The notes below the pieces were generated by a model. It was not told the DNA's origin. It worked only from the letters and a program-made list of their open reading frames with translations, and did no database searches. Both the position numbers and the translations under genes were made by a program. 58,515 bases of DNA from Absicoccus porci (GTDB lineage Bacteria > Bacillota_I > Bacilli_A > Erysipelotrichales > Erysipelotrichaceae): the NCBI RefSeq assembly GCF_003725415.1, contig NZ_RJQC01000006.1, positions 1 through 58,515 of the forward strand, written 5' to 3'. This document shows positions 1-8,249 of this stretch, one piece after another. Positions within the stretch are counted from its first letter, which is position 1; every line of letters starts with the position of its first letter.

Positions 1-157
1 GGGAATCTCGTTCATTTGTTTGGTTTCGTTTCAATTCTCTGGAAATCGTACTCGGACTTCTTCCAAGTTGCTTCGCTATTTCACGAATCGATACGTCAGA
101 AGAAGCAAGTAAAGATATGACTGTTCTCTCATTTATGCTAAGATGGTTGTAGTTCAT
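1..157 (-). CDS. IS30-family transposase, N-terminal part (runs off the window)
   Basis: Reading leftwards from the ATG at 157, about 52 codons are open to the window edge. The product begins MNYNHLSINERTVISLL and continues with a helix-turn-helix containing REIAKQLGRSPSTISRELKRN. This is the standard N-terminal DNA-binding segment of IS30-type transposases, which bind the terminal inverted repeats; the DDE catalytic core would lie outside the window. A GGAGAAT ribosome binding site precedes the ATG. It lies next to a tRNA gene, a common resting place for mobile DNA. Whether the rest of the gene is intact cannot be told from here. Confidence 0.8.
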   Translation of the reverse strand, partial: MNYNHLSINERTVISLLASSDVSIREIAKQLGRSPSTISRELKRNQTNERDS

Positions 158-323
158 GGGATTCTCCTTGATAAATGTTTGTTTTGTCACTCACATCTTA
201 TCACTTGGGTCCATGGACTTTTTTTATTCTTATAGGCTGTTGCACTTATTATGATAATTTATCAAAACGAAAAAAAATTTGCATGAAGCGAGAAATCATG
301 TTAATATACCTAAGCAATCACAT

Positions 324-399
324 GGATCCTTAGCTCAGCTGGCAGAGCAACTGACTCTTAATCAGTGGGTCTGGGGTTCGAATCCCCAAGGATCCACCA
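324..399 (+). tRNA. tRNA-Lys, anticodon CTT
   Basis: A 76-nt cloverleaf. The 7-bp acceptor stem GGATCCT (324-330) pairs with AGGATCC (389-395), followed by discriminator A and an encoded CCA. The D arm contains AGCTCAGCTGGCAGAGC. The anticodon stem ACTGA/TCAGT carries the loop CTCTTAA with CTT at positions 34-36, which reads the lysine codon AAG. The T arm contains GGTTCGAATCC. The gene sits alone and is followed by an intrinsic terminator. Confidence 0.97.
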
Positions 400-408
400 T
401 TGCGAATA

Positions 409-432
409 AGCTCGAATTTCGAGCTTTTTTTC
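409..432 (+). terminator. Intrinsic terminator of the tRNA-Lys transcript
   Basis: The stem AGCTCGAA / TTCGAGCT is followed at once by a run of T residues. It lies 9 nt after the encoded CCA, so it ends the tRNA transcript. Confidence 0.85.
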
Positions 433-462
433 TTTACATGGGGTTGGTTCTTGTGGTATTAT
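433..462 (+). promoter_or_regulatory. Candidate promoter of the infC-rpmI-rplT operon
   Basis: A -35-like TTTACA (433-438) and -10 TATTAT (457-462) are separated by 18 bp, with a TG two bases before the -10. Transcription would start near 469 and produce a leader of about 140 nt before infC. Confidence 0.5.
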
Positions 463-468
463 CTTCAA

Positions 469-604
469 GTAAGAAATGGAAAGATAGAAGGTACCTCTTC
501 TCACCTGATGTATTTGGATACATGGGTTTAAGCCAATTCAAGAAATTGCTTAAGTTAGAATGGGTACGTTTATCGTACCCATTTTTTTATGAAATAGAAG
601 GTAG
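469..604 (+). promoter_or_regulatory. Structured leader of infC-rpmI-rplT, candidate L20-type autoregulatory leader
   Basis: The untranslated leader contains paired purine- and pyrimidine-rich blocks (AGAAGGTACCTCTTCTCACC) and ends in a terminator hairpin just before the infC ribosome binding site. In many Firmicutes L20 binds such a leader and causes premature termination or blocks translation when r-protein is in excess. The position and terminator are visible. The exact family (RF00558-like) is inferred and would need a covariance-model search. Confidence 0.55.
560..588 (+). terminator. Leader terminator (attenuator) upstream of infC
   Basis: TGGGTACG (561-568) pairs perfectly with CGTACCCA (574-581), followed by seven T residues. 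It sits inside the operon leader with no gene between it and infC, so it most likely acts as a regulated attenuator. Confidence 0.8.
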
Positions 605-613
605 GTGTCGGAT

Positions 614-1159
614 ATCCGTAATCGTAAAGTAGCCCCAAATAATGTGAATCATGATTTATTTAATGACAAGATTCCATTCAAAGAAGTTCGTGTCATTGGT
701 GCTGATGGTGAACAATTGGGCGTCATGTCTAAAAGAAAAGCACAAAGTATTGCAACGAGTCAAAATTTAGATTTGTTATGTGTGGCGCCAAAAGCTAAGC
801 CGCCTGTTTGCAAGATATTGGACTATGGTCGATATCATTTTGAGCAACAGAAAAAGGAAAAAGAAGCAAAACGTAAACAACATGTTGTGGAAATTAAATC
901 ATTGCGTTTATCACCAGTCGTGGAAGAGCATGATTTTCAAACGAAGTTACGTCATGCGAGAAAATGGCTTGAAGCGGGGATGAAAGTAAAGATTGATATG
1001 CGATTCCGCGGAAGAATGATTACGCGTCAGGAAACTGGACGTAATACCATGGATAAATTCATGGAGGCGTGTTCGGATATTACCAACGTAGAAAAGCGTC
1101 CTAAGTTGGAAGGAAATACAATGTCAGTCACTTTATCGCCTAAGAAGACGCAGAAGTAA
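614..1159 (+). CDS. infC: Translation initiation factor IF-3
   Basis: IF-3 binds the 30S subunit, prevents premature 50S joining and checks the start codon and initiator tRNA. The N-terminal domain contains [14 protein letters not shown]; the linker contains [14 protein letters not shown]; the C-terminal domain contains RFRGRM. Two in-frame starts are possible, a GTG at 605 and an ATC at 614. Only the ATC has a well-placed Shine-Dalgarno (AGGTG, 603-607, 6-nt spacing), and rare starts such as AUU, AUC and AUA are typical of infC because IF-3 represses its own translation from them. I therefore prefer 614. It is first in the infC-rpmI-rplT operon, 13 nt before rpmI. Confidence 0.93.
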   Translation: MRNRKVAPNNVNHDLFNDKIPFKEVRVIGADGEQLGVMSKRKAQSIATSQNLDLLCVAPKAKPPVCKILDYGRYHFEQQKKEKEAKRKQHVVEIKSLRLSPVVEEHDFQTKLRHARKWLEAGMKVKIDMRFRGRMITRQETGRNTMDKFMEACSDITNVEKRPKLEGNTMSVTLSPKKTQK

Positions 1160-1172
1160 GGAGGAGCAAATT

Positions 1173-1367
1173 ATGCCTAAGATGAAAACTCATAGAGGAC
1201 TTGCCAAACGAGTAAAGAAGACAGGTTCAGGAAAATTAAAGAGATCACATGCCTATACATCTCACCGTTTCCACGGTAAAACAAAGAAACAAAGACGTCA
1301 TTTAGCAAAACCTACAACGGTACATGCTACTGACTACAAACGTATTAAAAATATGTTACAAAAGTAA
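1173..1367 (+). CDS. rpmI: 50S ribosomal protein L35
   Basis: A 64-residue, strongly basic protein beginning [21 protein letters not shown], with the family motif RHLAKPT and full family length. L35 is a component of the large subunit. AGGAGG lies 8 nt before the ATG. It sits between infC and rplT, the conserved bacterial order, and should be controlled together with them by the leader attenuator. Confidence 0.97.
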   Translation: MPKMKTHRGLAKRVKKTGSGKLKRSHAYTSHRFHGKTKKQRRHLAKPTTVHATDYKRIKNMLQK

Positions 1368-1391
1368 TTTTAAATAGAGGAGGACAATAGA

Positions 1392-1748
1392 ATGGCTAGA
1401 GTTAAAGGTGGAACTGTTACTCGTGCTCGTAGAAAGCGCGTATTGAAACTTGCCAAAGGATATTTTGGTTCAAAGCATACATTATACAAAACAGCAAATG
1501 AACAAGTAATGCATTCTTTCAAATATGCATTTAACGATCGTCGTAAGTTAAAAGGAAACATGCGTAAGATCTGGATTGCTCGTATCAATGCAGCTGCTCG
1601 TATGAATGGTTTATCTTATTCTCGTTTAATGCATGGTTTGAAATTAGCCAATATCGAAATCAATCGTAAGATGTTAAGCGAAATGGCTATCCATGATGCA
1701 GAAAGCTTCACAAAGATTTGTGAAGAAGCAAAAGCTGCTTTAAACTAA
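1392..1748 (+). CDS. rplT: 50S ribosomal protein L20
   Basis: 118 residues, the normal length. The basic N-terminal extension [26 protein letters not shown] is followed by the globular domain ([30 protein letters not shown]). L20 is needed early in 50S assembly and is the usual autogenous repressor of this operon in Firmicutes, which fits the attenuator at 560-588. AGAGGAGG precedes the start. It is the last gene of the operon and is followed by a terminator. Confidence 0.97.
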   Translation: MARVKGGTVTRARRKRVLKLAKGYFGSKHTLYKTANEQVMHSFKYAFNDRRKLKGNMRKIWIARINAAARMNGLSYSRLMHGLKLANIEINRKMLSEMAIHDAESFTKICEEAKAALN

Positions 1749-1755
1749 GGAATTG

Positions 1756-1784
1756 ACACTCACAAGTTTGTGAGTGTTTTTTTT
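1756..1784 (+). terminator. Intrinsic terminator after rplT
   Basis: ACACTCACA (1756-1764) pairs with TGTGAGTGT (1769-1777) around a 4-nt loop, followed by about eight T residues. It lies 8 nt after the rplT stop. Confidence 0.92.
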
Positions 1785-1902
1785 ATGAATGAGATTAGAA
1801 ACAAGTAATGAAATTAGTTGTGTCTAAAAAGGGTTTGACTAACTATTAAAGTTATAATACACAAACTATGTTAGAAATAGAGAACATCTATGGAGGTGGA
1901 GT

Positions 1903-2112
1903 ATGCCATTATCACTTGCCGATATGAATACGGTATATGTAGTCAAGCGTGTTACGGGAAATGATCAAATTCGTAAGCATCTAGCTACTTTAGGATTTGT
2001 TGAAGGAGCCGAGGTACAAGTCGTACAAAGTATTGATGGAAATTTGATTGTCGAAGTAAAAAATGTTCGTGTTGCCATAGATGAATCACTTGCACGTCGA
2101 GTGATGGTCTAG
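1903..2112 (+). CDS. feoA: FeoA-family protein (first copy)
   Basis: A 69-residue SH3-like FeoA domain with the typical elements HLATLGFVEGAEVQVV and NVRVAIDESLARRVMV. FeoA is a small cytoplasmic partner of the FeoB ferrous-iron transporter. GGAGGTGG lies just before the ATG. It heads an operon of two feoA genes, feoB and a small Cys-rich protein, with only 12 nt to the second feoA. A TATAAT hexamer lies at 1853-1858, but no well-spaced -35 is visible. Confidence 0.9.
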   Translation: MPLSLADMNTVYVVKRVTGNDQIRKHLATLGFVEGAEVQVVQSIDGNLIVEVKNVRVAIDESLARRVMV

Positions 2113-2124
2113 GAAGGGAGATAT

Positions 2125-2343
2125 ATGACATTAAATAAAGTACCAGTAGGATCTACTGTAACAGTCAAAAAGATCACCGGAAAAGGAGCAACGAAGCGTC
2201 GCATCATGGATATGGGTATCGTTAAAGGTGTAGAAATTTATGTACGTAAAGTGGCTCCACTTGGTGATCCAATTGAGTTAACCATTCGTGGATATGAATT
2301 ATCAATTCGTAAATCCGAAGCCGAATGGATCGAAGTAGAATAG
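2125..2343 (+). CDS. feoA: FeoA-family protein (second copy)
   Basis: 72 residues with a FeoA domain that differs clearly from the first copy: VPVGSTVTVKKITGKGATKRR, then IMDMGIVKGVEIYVRKVAPLGDP and IELTIRGYELSIRKSEAEWI. It follows the first feoA by 12 nt and precedes feoB by 14 nt, so all three should be co-translated. Tandem feoA genes before feoB occur in several anaerobic Firmicutes. The second copy may contact the FeoB G domain, but which copy does so cannot be told from sequence. Confidence 0.9.
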   Translation: MTLNKVPVGSTVTVKKITGKGATKRRIMDMGIVKGVEIYVRKVAPLGDPIELTIRGYELSIRKSEAEWIEVE

Positions 2344-2357
2344 GAAGGGAATAGATT

Positions 2358-4475
2358 ATGAAGATAGCTTTAGCAGGTAACCCAAATAGTGGGAAGACAA
2401 CCCTGTTTAATGATTTAACGGGAAGCAGTCAGTATGTAGGTAACTGGCCTGGTGTAACGGTTGAAAAAAAGGAAGGTAGACTTCGTGATCATGAAGATGT
2501 GACCATTCAAGATTTACCTGGTATTTATTCATTATCACCATATAGTATGGAAGAAGTTGTTGCTCGACAATATCTTGTGAATGAACGACCCGATGCATTG
2601 ATCAATATTGTGGATGGAACAAATATTGAGCGTAACTTATATCTAACCACACAATTATTGGAATTGGATATTCCTATGGTTTTAGCCATTAATATGATTG
2701 ATTTGGTCAAGAAAAATGGCGATGTAATCGATATAAAAGCATTGGAAAAAGAACTGGGATGTAAAGTAATGCCTTTGTCAGCTTTACATAGTGAAGGATC
2801 GATGGAAGTCGCTGAAGCAGCGATACAACTTGCGAAAATGCGTCCTTCCATCAAAAATCCTCATGTATTTACCGGATCGGTAGAACATGCAATTGCGCAT
2901 ATTGAAGAATCGATTGAACCAACGGTTGGTCATGCAGGTCTTCGTTGGGCAGCCGTCAAAGTCTTCGAACGTGATGAAAGAGCGATTCAAGAAATGCACT
3001 TGGATTCTTCTGTTTTGGATCATGTAGAAGGACACATTGTTGATTGTGAAAAAGAGATGGACGATGATGCAGAAAGTATCATTACGGGTCAACGATATGA
3101 TTATATTGCCAAGGTTATTCAAACTTGTGTAAAGAAAAAACGTCAAAAAGGGGAATTGAGCGTTTCCGATAAGATTGATAAGATCGTAACCAATCGTATC
3201 TTAGCTTTGCCTATCTTTGCCATCATCATGTGGTTTGTTTATTACATTTCTGTTACTACATTAGGTACATGGATGACAGACTGGACAAACGATGTTTTGT
3301 TTGGTGATATTGTACCAAATGCAGTAACTAACTTTTTAACTTCGATTGGTGTAGCTGCTTGGCTACAACACTTGATTGTTGATGGTATTATCGGTGGTGT
3401 TGGAACTGTATTGGGATTCGTACCACAAATCTTATTGATCTTCTTCTTCCTAGCTATTTTGGAAGATTGTGGATATATGTCACGTATTGCCTTCGTTATG
3501 GACCGTATCTTCCGTCGTTTCGGTTTATCCGGTAAAAGTTTCATTCCTATGTTGATTGGTTCCGGATGTGGTGTTCCAGCTATCATGGCTACTCGTACGA
3601 TTGAAAATGAAAAAGATCGTCGTATGACCATTATGTTGTGTACATTTATTCCTTGTTCCGCAAAGACTGAAATCATTGGTATGGTAAGTAGTGTCTTCTT
3701 CCGTGGTAATCCATACATTGCCGTTGGTATGTTGTTCTTATCTTGGGCCATCATTATTTGTTCAGGTATTGCTTTGAAGAAAACCGCACGATTTGCGGGT
3801 GATACAGCTCCATTCGTTATGGAATTGCCTGCTTATCACTGGCCACAACCAAAAACAGTTTTGTTGCGTGTCGTAGATCGTGGTAAACACTTTATTGTTA
3901 AAGCCGGAACGATTATCTTTGCGGTATCCGTTATCGTTTGGTTCTTGATGTCGTATAGTTGGTCTCTACAATACTTGGATCCAGAATCAATGGATTTGTC
4001 GCGTTCCATCTTGCGTAGCATTGGCCAGTTTATTTCACCAATCTTTGCGCCTCTTGGATTTGGTAACTGGGAAGGTGGCGTATCTGTCTTGGTTGCTTTA
4101 TCTGCGAAAGAATTGGCAGCAAGTACGATCGTCGTATTGGCTGGAGGCCAAGCAAAAGTAGCTGGTTTGTTTACTGCTATGGGTGCTTTCAGTTACATGT
4201 TGTTGAACTTGTTCAATCCTCCATGCATCGCTGCTATGAGTACAATGATGCGTGAAATGGGATCAAAAGCCTGGGGTTGGTATTGTATTTGTTTCCAACT
4301 TGTCTTAGGATGGGTTGTTGCTTTAATTGGTTATCAATTGGGTAACTGGTTATTCTTTGGTGGACAATTTGGATTCTGGACAGGTGTAGCTCTTGTTTTA
4401 TTAGCTATTTGCATTTACTTAGTTGTTCGTCCTGAACCAAAACCAAAAGAAAATACCGCTGTTGAAAACGCGTAG
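2358..4475 (+). CDS. feoB: Ferrous iron transport protein B
   Basis: 705-residue inner-membrane Fe(II) transporter. The N-terminal G domain shows G1 GNPNSGKTT (residues 7-15), G2 at YVGNWPGVTVE, G3 DLPGIY and G4 NMID, followed by a helical GDI-like segment. From about residue 280 there are multiple membrane segments with the two conserved Gate regions; IPMLIGSGCGVPAIMATRTI and FIPCSAKTEI are characteristic. Normal full length. The start has AGGAAGGG upstream. Anaerobic Fe(II) uptake fits the gut setting implied by the rest of the window. Confidence 0.96.
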   Translation: MKIALAGNPNSGKTTLFNDLTGSSQYVGNWPGVTVEKKEGRLRDHEDVTIQDLPGIYSLSPYSMEEVVARQYLVNERPDALINIVDGTNIERNLYLTTQLLELDIPMVLAINMIDLVKKNGDVIDIKALEKELGCKVMPLSALHSEGSMEVAEAAIQLAKMRPSIKNPHVFTGSVEHAIAHIEESIEPTVGHAGLRWAAVKVFERDERAIQEMHLDSSVLDHVEGHIVDCEKEMDDDAESIITGQRYDYIAKVIQTCVKKKRQKGELSVSDKIDKIVTNRILALPIFAIIMWFVYYISVTTLGTWMTDWTNDVLFGDIVPNAVTNFLTSIGVAAWLQHLIVDGIIGGVGTVLGFVPQILLIFFFLAILEDCGYMSRIAFVMDRIFRRFGLSGKSFIPMLIGSGCGVPAIMATRTIENEKDRRMTIMLCTFIPCSAKTEIIGMVSSVFFRGNPYIAVGMLFLSWAIIICSGIALKKTARFAGDTAPFVMELPAYHWPQPKTVLLRVVDRGKHFIVKAGTIIFAVSVIVWFLMSYSWSLQYLDPESMDLSRSILRSIGQFISPIFAPLGFGNWEGGVSVLVALSAKELAASTIVVLAGGQAKVAGLFTAMGAFSYMLLNLFNPPCIAAMSTMMREMGSKAWGWYCICFQLVLGWVVALIGYQLGNWLFFGGQFGFWTGVALVLLAICIYLVVRPEPKPKENTAVENA

Positions 4476-4492
4476 TTAAGGAGGAATATTAA

Positions 4493-4630
4493 ATGTCAAC
4501 GATTATTGTTGCAGCTATTCTTGGTATTCTCGTTTACTTAGCAATTCGTCATGTAAAAAACACCGGACCTGGATGTTGTGATACCCACGATTCCAGCACT
4601 TCGGGTTCTTGTCCAAATTGCAAAAAATAA
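4493..4630 (+). CDS. FeoB-associated Cys-rich membrane protein
   Basis: A 45-residue protein with a short N-terminal membrane helix (MSTIIVAAILGILVYLAIRH) and a cysteine-rich tail containing GPGCCD and CPNCKK. It lies 17 nt after feoB behind a perfect AAGGAGG. This matches the small FeoB-associated Cys-rich proteins found after feoB in Firmicutes, a position occupied by feoC in enterobacteria. The four cysteines could bind iron or act in redox regulation of FeoB; that role is inferred. Confidence 0.85.
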   Translation: MSTIIVAAILGILVYLAIRHVKNTGPGCCDTHDSSTSGSCPNCKK

Positions 4631-4633
4631 AGA

Positions 4634-4657
4634 AAGCGTGCCTAAGCGCGCTTTTTT
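4634..4657 (+). terminator. Intrinsic terminator of the feo operon
   Basis: AAGCGTGC (4634-4641) pairs with GCGCGCTT (4646-4653) around a CTAA loop with one G-T pair, followed by a T run. Confidence 0.88.
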
Positions 4658-4673
4658 CATGTAAGATAGAAGT

Positions 4674-5879
4674 ATGTTAGAAAACTACGCAAAATGTTTA
4701 ATTCAAGTCGGTTTACATGTAAAACCAAACCAAGTCGTTGTGATCCAAGCCCCGGTGGAAGTCTATCCCTTTGTTCAATTACTATCTAAAGAAGCTTATT
4801 TGACAGGCGCTCGTGATGTGATCGTTCGTTATAGTGATGAGATTCTTTCACATGATCGATATTTATATGCCAAAGATATTGATAAGGTTCCTTCCCATGT
4901 AGTGGATTTTTATAATCAGACAGCCCAAGAAGAGGCATGTTACTTATTTTTGGTTGGTGATGATTCCAATTTAATGAAGGATGTGGATCCAAAAAAGATC
5001 ACAAACTATCGAAAAGCCTTTCGAAAAGCGACGGCTTTTTATCGGGATCAATTGGATTTTATGCATTGTCAATGGTGTATCGCAGCAGTTGCGACCAAAG
5101 CCTGGTCAAAACAGATTTATGGCCATGAAGATACACATCGTTTATGGCAGGATATTTTTCAAGTATGTTATATCGATAACCAGGATCCTGTTGTGACATG
5201 GGAAAAACGAAAAGAACAATTTGAAAAACGAGTTTCTTGGATCAATCAATTGGATATTCATACGTTACATTATTCAAATGCATTGGGAACGAATCTTTTG
5301 GTAGAATTGCCTGAACAGTATCAATTTAGTGGTGGTAGCAGTACCCTTGTGGATGGTACTTCTTATTTTGCTAATTTACCAACTGAAGAGATCTTTGCAG
5401 CACCATTGAAAAAGGGAATCCAAGGAAAGTTGGTTGCTTCAATGCCGTTATCCTATCAAGGCACATTGATCAAAGATTTTTGGTTTCAATTTAAAGATGG
5501 TAAAGTGATTGATTTTGATGCGAAAGAAGGAAAATCAGTTTTATCTGAAATTTTAGCAACGGATGAAGGATCAACTTATATTGGTGAAATCGCTTTGGTA
5601 CCATATGATTCACCGATTTCGAATCTACATCAAACGTTCTATGAAACCTTAATTGATGAAAATGCTTCTTGTCATTTTGCCCTTGGACAATCGTATCCGG
5701 AATGTATTGAAAATGGATTATCCATGACAAAGGAAGAATTAGCCCATCATGGATTGAATCAATCCAGTATTCATGTGGATTTTATGGTAGGAACAAAAGA
5801 TCTACAAATTGATGCAACAACGCGGAAAGGAAAAAAAATTTCCATCTTTCAGAAGGGAAACTTTCCATGGTTTGACTAA
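4674..5879 (+). CDS. Aminopeptidase, peptidase family M29 (AmpS/aminopeptidase T type)
   Basis: 401 residues, the usual length of M29 metallo-aminopeptidases, which remove N-terminal residues from peptides in the cytoplasm. The N-terminal domain has LIQVGLHVKPNQVVVIQAP and EAYLTGARDVIV. The catalytic domain carries the expected metal ligands in context: the glutamates in NLPTEEIFAAP, the histidine in HFALGQSYPEC, and the His/Asp pair in IHVDFMVGTKDLQIDA. It begins 16 nt after the feo terminator, so its promoter must overlap that terminator or it depends on read-through. No strong Shine-Dalgarno is present (AGATAGAAG only). Confidence 0.9.
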   Translation: MLENYAKCLIQVGLHVKPNQVVVIQAPVEVYPFVQLLSKEAYLTGARDVIVRYSDEILSHDRYLYAKDIDKVPSHVVDFYNQTAQEEACYLFLVGDDSNLMKDVDPKKITNYRKAFRKATAFYRDQLDFMHCQWCIAAVATKAWSKQIYGHEDTHRLWQDIFQVCYIDNQDPVVTWEKRKEQFEKRVSWINQLDIHTLHYSNALGTNLLVELPEQYQFSGGSSTLVDGTSYFANLPTEEIFAAPLKKGIQGKLVASMPLSYQGTLIKDFWFQFKDGKVIDFDAKEGKSVLSEILATDEGSTYIGEIALVPYDSPISNLHQTFYETLIDENASCHFALGQSYPECIENGLSMTKEELAHHGLNQSSIHVDFMVGTKDLQIDATTRKGKKISIFQKGNFPWFD

Positions 5880-5900
5880 CTAGGTATTAATTAGTAAAAT
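5872..5900 (+). promoter_or_regulatory. Promoter of the acidic membrane-protein gene
   Basis: TTGACT (5872-5877) and TAAAAT (5895-5900) are separated by exactly 17 bp. The -35 overlaps the end of the aminopeptidase gene. Transcription would start near 5907, 19 nt before the next start codon. Confidence 0.7.
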
Positions 5901-5925
5901 AATAAAGTCAAGAAGGTGACGTAGT

Positions 5926-7827
5926 ATGGCCGAAGAATCAAAACAAAAAAATAAAAAAAGTGCCCTCGAAGAATTAAAGCGAATTCAAGAAGCGGATCAT
6001 GCGGCGGGCATTCATTATAATGAACCAGAATTGAAGCATTTTGATGCCCAAAGTGTGTTTAATGTAGATGATAAAAAAACAGAGAAAAAGCCGGAACGAA
6101 AGAGTGCATTCCATCTTGGAAAACGAGCAAATCGCAACAAAACGACGCGAGTACAAGTGCATTCACAAGCTTTTGAAAATACTTCTATGGAAATTGAAGA
6201 TGTGACTTTGGCACCAAGAGAAAAGCCAAGACGTCATCAAGCACCTATGAATCCAGCAGAAGAAGTCAGAGCGCGTCAGGTCCAACAGATGAAGGAATCG
6301 TTGGCACATGAAAAAGATGTAGCGGATGAAAAAGTCAAGGTTTGGAAGCCGAAAGAAAAACGGGATGAGGAATTAGAATCTACACCTGTTGATCAGGCAG
6401 AGCCAGTAAAAGAAGTAGAACCAGTACCTGTTGTTGAACCAGAGGCAGCACCTGTTCAGGAAGAAGCTGAACCGGCACCGGTAGAAGAACCAGAACCAAC
6501 AACACAAATCGAAGAAGCACATCCAGAAAGTGAAGAAGTTTCTGAAAAACCAGAAGAAGTGGCACAACCACAAGAAATAGAAGAAGCTTCTGAAGATGAA
6601 TTGATCGAAGAATTGGCTGTGGTTGATAAAACCGAAGAGGAAGAAGAAAAACCAGTCAATGTGGATGAAAAAGAAATTGAATCGTTGATTCAGAAATCGG
6701 AAGCCACACCAGATCATGATGATATAAAATTAGTAAAAGTCGAAGAAGAAAAACCAAAGAAACCACAAAAGGAAAAATTAGAAATTTCTTTGGATGAAGT
6801 CCTTCAAGTTGTGGATGCATCCAAATCGAAAAATGTAGATATTGATACATCCAATGGAAAAGTCATGGACTTAGATGAAGATGATGATATTGATGTAGTC
6901 GATGTTGAGGATACAGATGATGCAACGAAAGACGAAGTGGAAGATGAAATGGATATTCCGGTCATGGATATGGATGAAGAAGAAAATCAACCGGAACCAT
7001 CCGAAAAAACTAGCGAAGATACAGAAGAAAGAAAAATGCCGGAAGAGATTGATCCAAGTCAAGCGGCTATATCAGTGGAACCAGAAGATGAAGACATTGA
7101 AGTAGTAGATTTGGACGATGAGGAAGTATACGAAGAAGAAGACTTGGAGCCAGAAGCCATTCCAGAAGGAGATCTCTACGAAGAAAAGAAACGTTTCTTA
7201 TTATCTGAATATGTCAAAGAAGAAGATTATTTAGAACGGCAATCGCAGCGTGGATATCATTATGTTCGTCGCGATGGAAAACGATTTGTGTTCGTTAAAG
7301 GGGATCCAAAAGATTATTACTATCTTTTGAATTACTATGAAAACGAGCCATCGGCACAAATGAAATCACAATGGAAACGCGATGGTTGGAAATTATTATC
7401 GGTATCGCCATCCAAAGATAAGAAAGCGGCTGGTTGGTTTGTATTACGAAATGAAGAACAACCAGGTGAATATCGCAAGACCATTGATAATGAACAAGAA
7501 AAATATGAATTCTTCCGAAAGTATCGAAATTCGGTTCGTTCTACATTGTTCTTTATCTTTATCTGTATGGCATGTTGCGTTGTCACAGGCGTTCTACAAG
7601 TCATGGCACAAGGTTTCTTATTTGGTATCGCCTGTTGTGTAGTTCTCTTTATCGTTGCTTTGATCGCATTTATTACCTATTCACGCATGCTTCGTGGAGC
7701 TACGAAACAAGCCAATTTGTTGAATGCTCGTTTACGTTTGCGTAAAAGAGAAGATGCCATCGATGAAGATAAACAAGAATCGGATGAACAATTAGATTCC
7801 GAATGGGAAAAAGTTGAAGAGGAGTAG
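5926..7827 (+). CDS. Highly acidic protein with C-terminal DUF2812-like domain and two membrane helices
   Basis: 633 residues in three parts. Residues 1-60 are basic and charged. About 100-425 is a low-complexity acidic stretch built from Glu, Pro, Val and Asp, probably disordered. About 425-525 resembles DUF2812 (KKRFLLSEYVKEEDYLERQSQRGYHY, YYYLLNYYENEP, WKRDGWKLLSVS). Two hydrophobic helices follow at about 539-560 and 565-590, then an acidic tail. DUF2812 proteins are often encoded next to PadR regulators, but none is seen here. AGAAGGTGA precedes the ATG. Function unknown; a membrane-tethered acidic scaffold or sensor is only a guess. Confidence 0.75.
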   Translation: MAEESKQKNKKSALEELKRIQEADHAAGIHYNEPELKHFDAQSVFNVDDKKTEKKPERKSAFHLGKRANRNKTTRVQVHSQAFENTSMEIEDVTLAPREKPRRHQAPMNPAEEVRARQVQQMKESLAHEKDVADEKVKVWKPKEKRDEELESTPVDQAEPVKEVEPVPVVEPEAAPVQEEAEPAPVEEPEPTTQIEEAHPESEEVSEKPEEVAQPQEIEEASEDELIEELAVVDKTEEEEEKPVNVDEKEIESLIQKSEATPDHDDIKLVKVEEEKPKKPQKEKLEISLDEVLQVVDASKSKNVDIDTSNGKVMDLDEDDDIDVVDVEDTDDATKDEVEDEMDIPVMDMDEEENQPEPSEKTSEDTEERKMPEEIDPSQAAISVEPEDEDIEVVDLDDEEVYEEEDLEPEAIPEGDLYEEKKRFLLSEYVKEEDYLERQSQRGYHYVRRDGKRFVFVKGDPKDYYYLLNYYENEPSAQMKSQWKRDGWKLLSVSPSKDKKAAGWFVLRNEEQPGEYRKTIDNEQEKYEFFRKYRNSVRSTLFFIFICMACCVVTGVLQVMAQGFLFGIACCVVLFIVALIAFITYSRMLRGATKQANLLNARLRLRKREDAIDEDKQESDEQLDSEWEKVEEE

Positions 7828-7851
7828 AAAATTTACTCCTCTTCTTTTTTT
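7816..7851. terminator. Bidirectional terminator between convergent genes
   Basis: GAAGAGGAGTA (7816-7826) pairs perfectly with TACTCCTCTTC (7834-7844). A T run follows on the + strand. The stem overlaps the stop codons of the genes on both sides, so one hairpin probably ends both the rightward transcript and the leftward deoC operon. Confidence 0.88.
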
Positions 7852-8249
7852 ATTTCTTCTAATGTTTTTTCTAATGCTTGACCTGCCATTAAACAAGTAG
7901 GCAAACAACGTTTCGCAGTGGTATTGTATTTTGGTTTCAATTCCACACATTGCGTAGCTCCTAAGATTTGTTTGAAATTTCTTTGATAGGCTTGAATCAA
8001 AGGACGAATGGTATCCAATTCTTCATGGGCTTTGTTGTGAATGACCATCTTGGATAGAGCAGCAATGCATCCGACCATGGCACCACATGTACTACCAACA
8101 AACATACCGCCACCAAAACCAGCCATCATTTTCATATCGGCTTCTGAAATTTGTAAATCATAGTATTCATTGGCTGCATGCAACAGGGTTTCGGCACAAT
8201 TATAGTTTTGATTGACATAATATTTTTCAATAACTTCTGATAATGTCAT
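7833..8249 (-). CDS. C_GCAxxG_C_C family protein
   Basis: A 138-residue protein with the conserved cysteine pattern of the C_GCAxxG_C_C family: NCAETLL near the N-terminus, GFGGGMFVGSTCGAMVG (the GCAxxG-like motif with Cys), and LPTCLMAG near the C-terminus. Members are thought to be redox or metal-binding proteins but no reaction is established. The ATG at 8249 overlaps the stop of the upstream gene (ATGA), which argues for translational coupling and against the GTG three codons earlier. Last gene of the deoC operon. Confidence 0.88.
   Translation of the reverse strand: MTLSEVIEKYYVNQNYNCAETLLHAANEYYDLQISEADMKMMAGFGGGMFVGSTCGAMVGCIAALSKMVIHNKAHEELDTIRPLIQAYQRNFKQILGATQCVELKPKYNTTAKRCLPTCLMAGQALEKTLEEIKKEEE

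Noticed and set aside
279..632. A 117-codon open frame across the tRNA-Lys gene and operon leader
   Set aside because: It runs through a perfect tRNA, a terminator and the attenuator; no coding signal remains.
1835..1858. TTGACT and TATAAT before feoA as a promoter
   Set aside because: The hexamers are only 12 bp apart, too close for a normal sigma-A promoter; at most the TATAAT is used with a poor -35.
6373..6717. Several antisense frames opposite the acidic repeat region
   Set aside because: They are products of GAA/CCA-rich coding on the other strand, giving Phe/Leu/Trp- or Ser-rich nonsense without ribosome binding sites.
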